This document shows positions 62,720 to 64,000 of a stretch of 64,000 nucleotides of DNA, piece by piece. This stretch comes from Glandiceps talaboti (lineage: Eukaryota; Hemichordata; Enteropneusta; Spengelidae), in assembly GCF_964340395.1 (NCBI RefSeq), contig NC_135558.1:302501-366500 (forward strand), given 5' to 3'. Numbering within the stretch: the first letter of the stretch is position 1; every line of letters starts with the position of its first letter. Below the pieces are notes generated by a model. The model was not told the origin of the DNA. It did not search any database and saw only the letters and a program-made list of their open reading frames with translations. The position numbers were made by a program, and so were the translations under genes.

Positions 62720-64000
62720 CACGTGACACTTAAAATATGGGAGAAGGATACATTTCCAAGCATAGTGCATGAGTCGTCCTTATTCTTCTGCCAAGAAATA
62801 GGGGGAGTGGGAACGGTAGGGAAGTAACAGCACGGCAATTCATCACTGACAAACCACAGACAATTCTGTTTTTTTAAAAAGCTACATTACCTGAATGATG
62901 ATTGCCTGGCAAATTTACGTTTGAAACTGTCTTTAATGATATTAGAAAACTTTAAGGAGCAGAAATCCATCCCATTCCATGTTTTGGCAAATTGCTGTAG
63001 TGATGCATAGTTCAATTTGCATACGCTCAGAATTCATAGGGATTACGTACATACAATGGTGTTACAATTAATTATCGATAGCCGTTTATTATTGCATATA
63101 ACTTTAAACGAAATATTCTTTTGGTAAGATTTGATCTGTTCTTGTCTCAAGTTGTTTGAAACACTTGGTGACATGGTTGGTAATATGGTTTCGTTAATAT
63201 CGTTACTGAGGAAGAATTGTGCAAGCGTTTCATTTCTGTCCAGACTGTTACTATGGAAACGTAAACGCCTTAAACACTGCTGGATCTGGAGCTTATACAA
63301 TGTTAGTGGCATACATGCTGATGTACACGTATGTATATGCATTCTTTGTCGAAATAGATCAGACACGCAATTTTATCACATAGTACTACAGTACTCTTTA
63401 TGAGTTTTCAATTGCACTGCATCATATACATTTACACGGATTGACACACCAATGTACAGTAAACTTGAAATATGATTTTAACTTTACATAACTTTAGCTT
63501 CCGTCCATATAGAAATATATTGTTGAATTACACTGCAGCAATAATTCGCCTAGCTGTCCAAACGAATGAAATTTACCGACTCGTTTCATCTGAATCAGAT
63601 GTATCTCTTAAAATGCCAGACTTTATAGACTCCTGTAGTAGGGACGGTACGGTTTTCCTTTTTTTTCTAACACTTCTCTAGATATTAGCGGGAATGTCTT
63701 TTCTTTAGATCTTTTTCACATGTCATACAGCTGACTTCATTCTCGCAAACCAGAGATGTTATTTCTTCCGCTACACTTCGAAATATGGCAAGTTTTGACG
63801 GTGCCGTAAAAGAAGCCGTGGTTTGCGACGATGAGCTGACTTGTGTGTTCTTTCATATCCAATATGTTGGTTGGTAGAGTATCACATTAGAATGTGTTTT
63901 TATACAAAATGACAGATTTAATGCTGGACAATAAAGTATGTTATAAAAAAAACAAAGTATATGTGTAATAGTTTCATGTTTGATGATTTCCTATTTCTTG
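62720..64000. other. Intergenic to window end
   Basis: No coding exon recognised. A second copy of the repeat at 53,955-54,240 lies at 63,738-63,835. Two inverted-oriented ACGTG-containing phrases occur near 62,708-62,726 (CACGTGTCATATCACGTGAC), a small palindrome that may be chance. Confidence 0.5.

Overview
This window is animal (metazoan) genomic DNA. Three protein-coding genes are recognisable, all on the + strand and all with GT-AG introns. The rest is AT-rich intron and intergenic sequence, dense in microsatellites, minisatellites and small transposons. The collagen type, the SINE with an L2-like tail, the CR1/L2-like LINE and the many TWA-flanked (PIF/Harbinger-style) and hAT-style MITEs suggest an invertebrate, most likely a marine deuterostome such as a hemichordate, lancelet or echinoderm. 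The species assignment is inference; no marker in the window settles it.

Region 1 (1-~33,690): the 3' part of a fibrillar collagen gene of the type V/XI group (clade B, COL5A1/COL11A1-like). Forty-five exons are visible, the first cut by the window edge. Exons 1-40 encode an uninterrupted run of about 294 Gly-X-Y triplets, built from 45, 54, 90, 99 and 108 bp exons plus short 72, 18 and 21 bp exons at the end. Exons 41-45 encode the C-telopeptide, a probable furin site (RRRR) and a complete COLFI C-propeptide with eight cysteines. Introns carry a 44-bp minisatellite (20 copies), a 30-bp minisatellite (about 21 copies), very long (TA)n, (ATGT)n, (GGT)n and (GAT)n tracts, and several MITEs.

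Region 2 (~33,700-48,100): intergenic and repeat-dominated. It holds a CR1/L2-like LINE 3' end, a tRNA-derived SINE, a hAT-style MITE with a perfect 8-bp target duplication, and a three-level nested transposon: a 5.0-kb element flanked by TAA contains a 3.8-kb element flanked by TAA, which contains a 743-bp long-inverted-repeat element. A second, shorter copy of the 3.8-kb element lies at 45,043-47,377 flanked by TTA and acts as an empty-site reference.

Region 3 (48,130-57,640): two tandem three-exon genes for ChaC-family gamma-glutamylcyclotransferase-like proteins (181 and 184 aa) with identical intron positions, followed by a relic of a third C-terminus. Both keep the YGSL loop and the catalytic Glu83 but have lost the conserved GGY that follows it. 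ChaC2-type enzymes degrade glutathione to 5-oxoproline and Cys-Gly.

Region 4 (57,640-64,000): a sparse stretch with one unassigned possible exon, then a three-exon NmrA-like (NMRAL1/HSCARG-type) NAD(P)H-sensor gene with a poly(A) signal, then non-coding sequence to the end. The NmrA-like and ChaC proteins both relate to redox state (NADPH and glutathione), but nothing in the sequence shows that they are functionally linked to each other or to the collagen.
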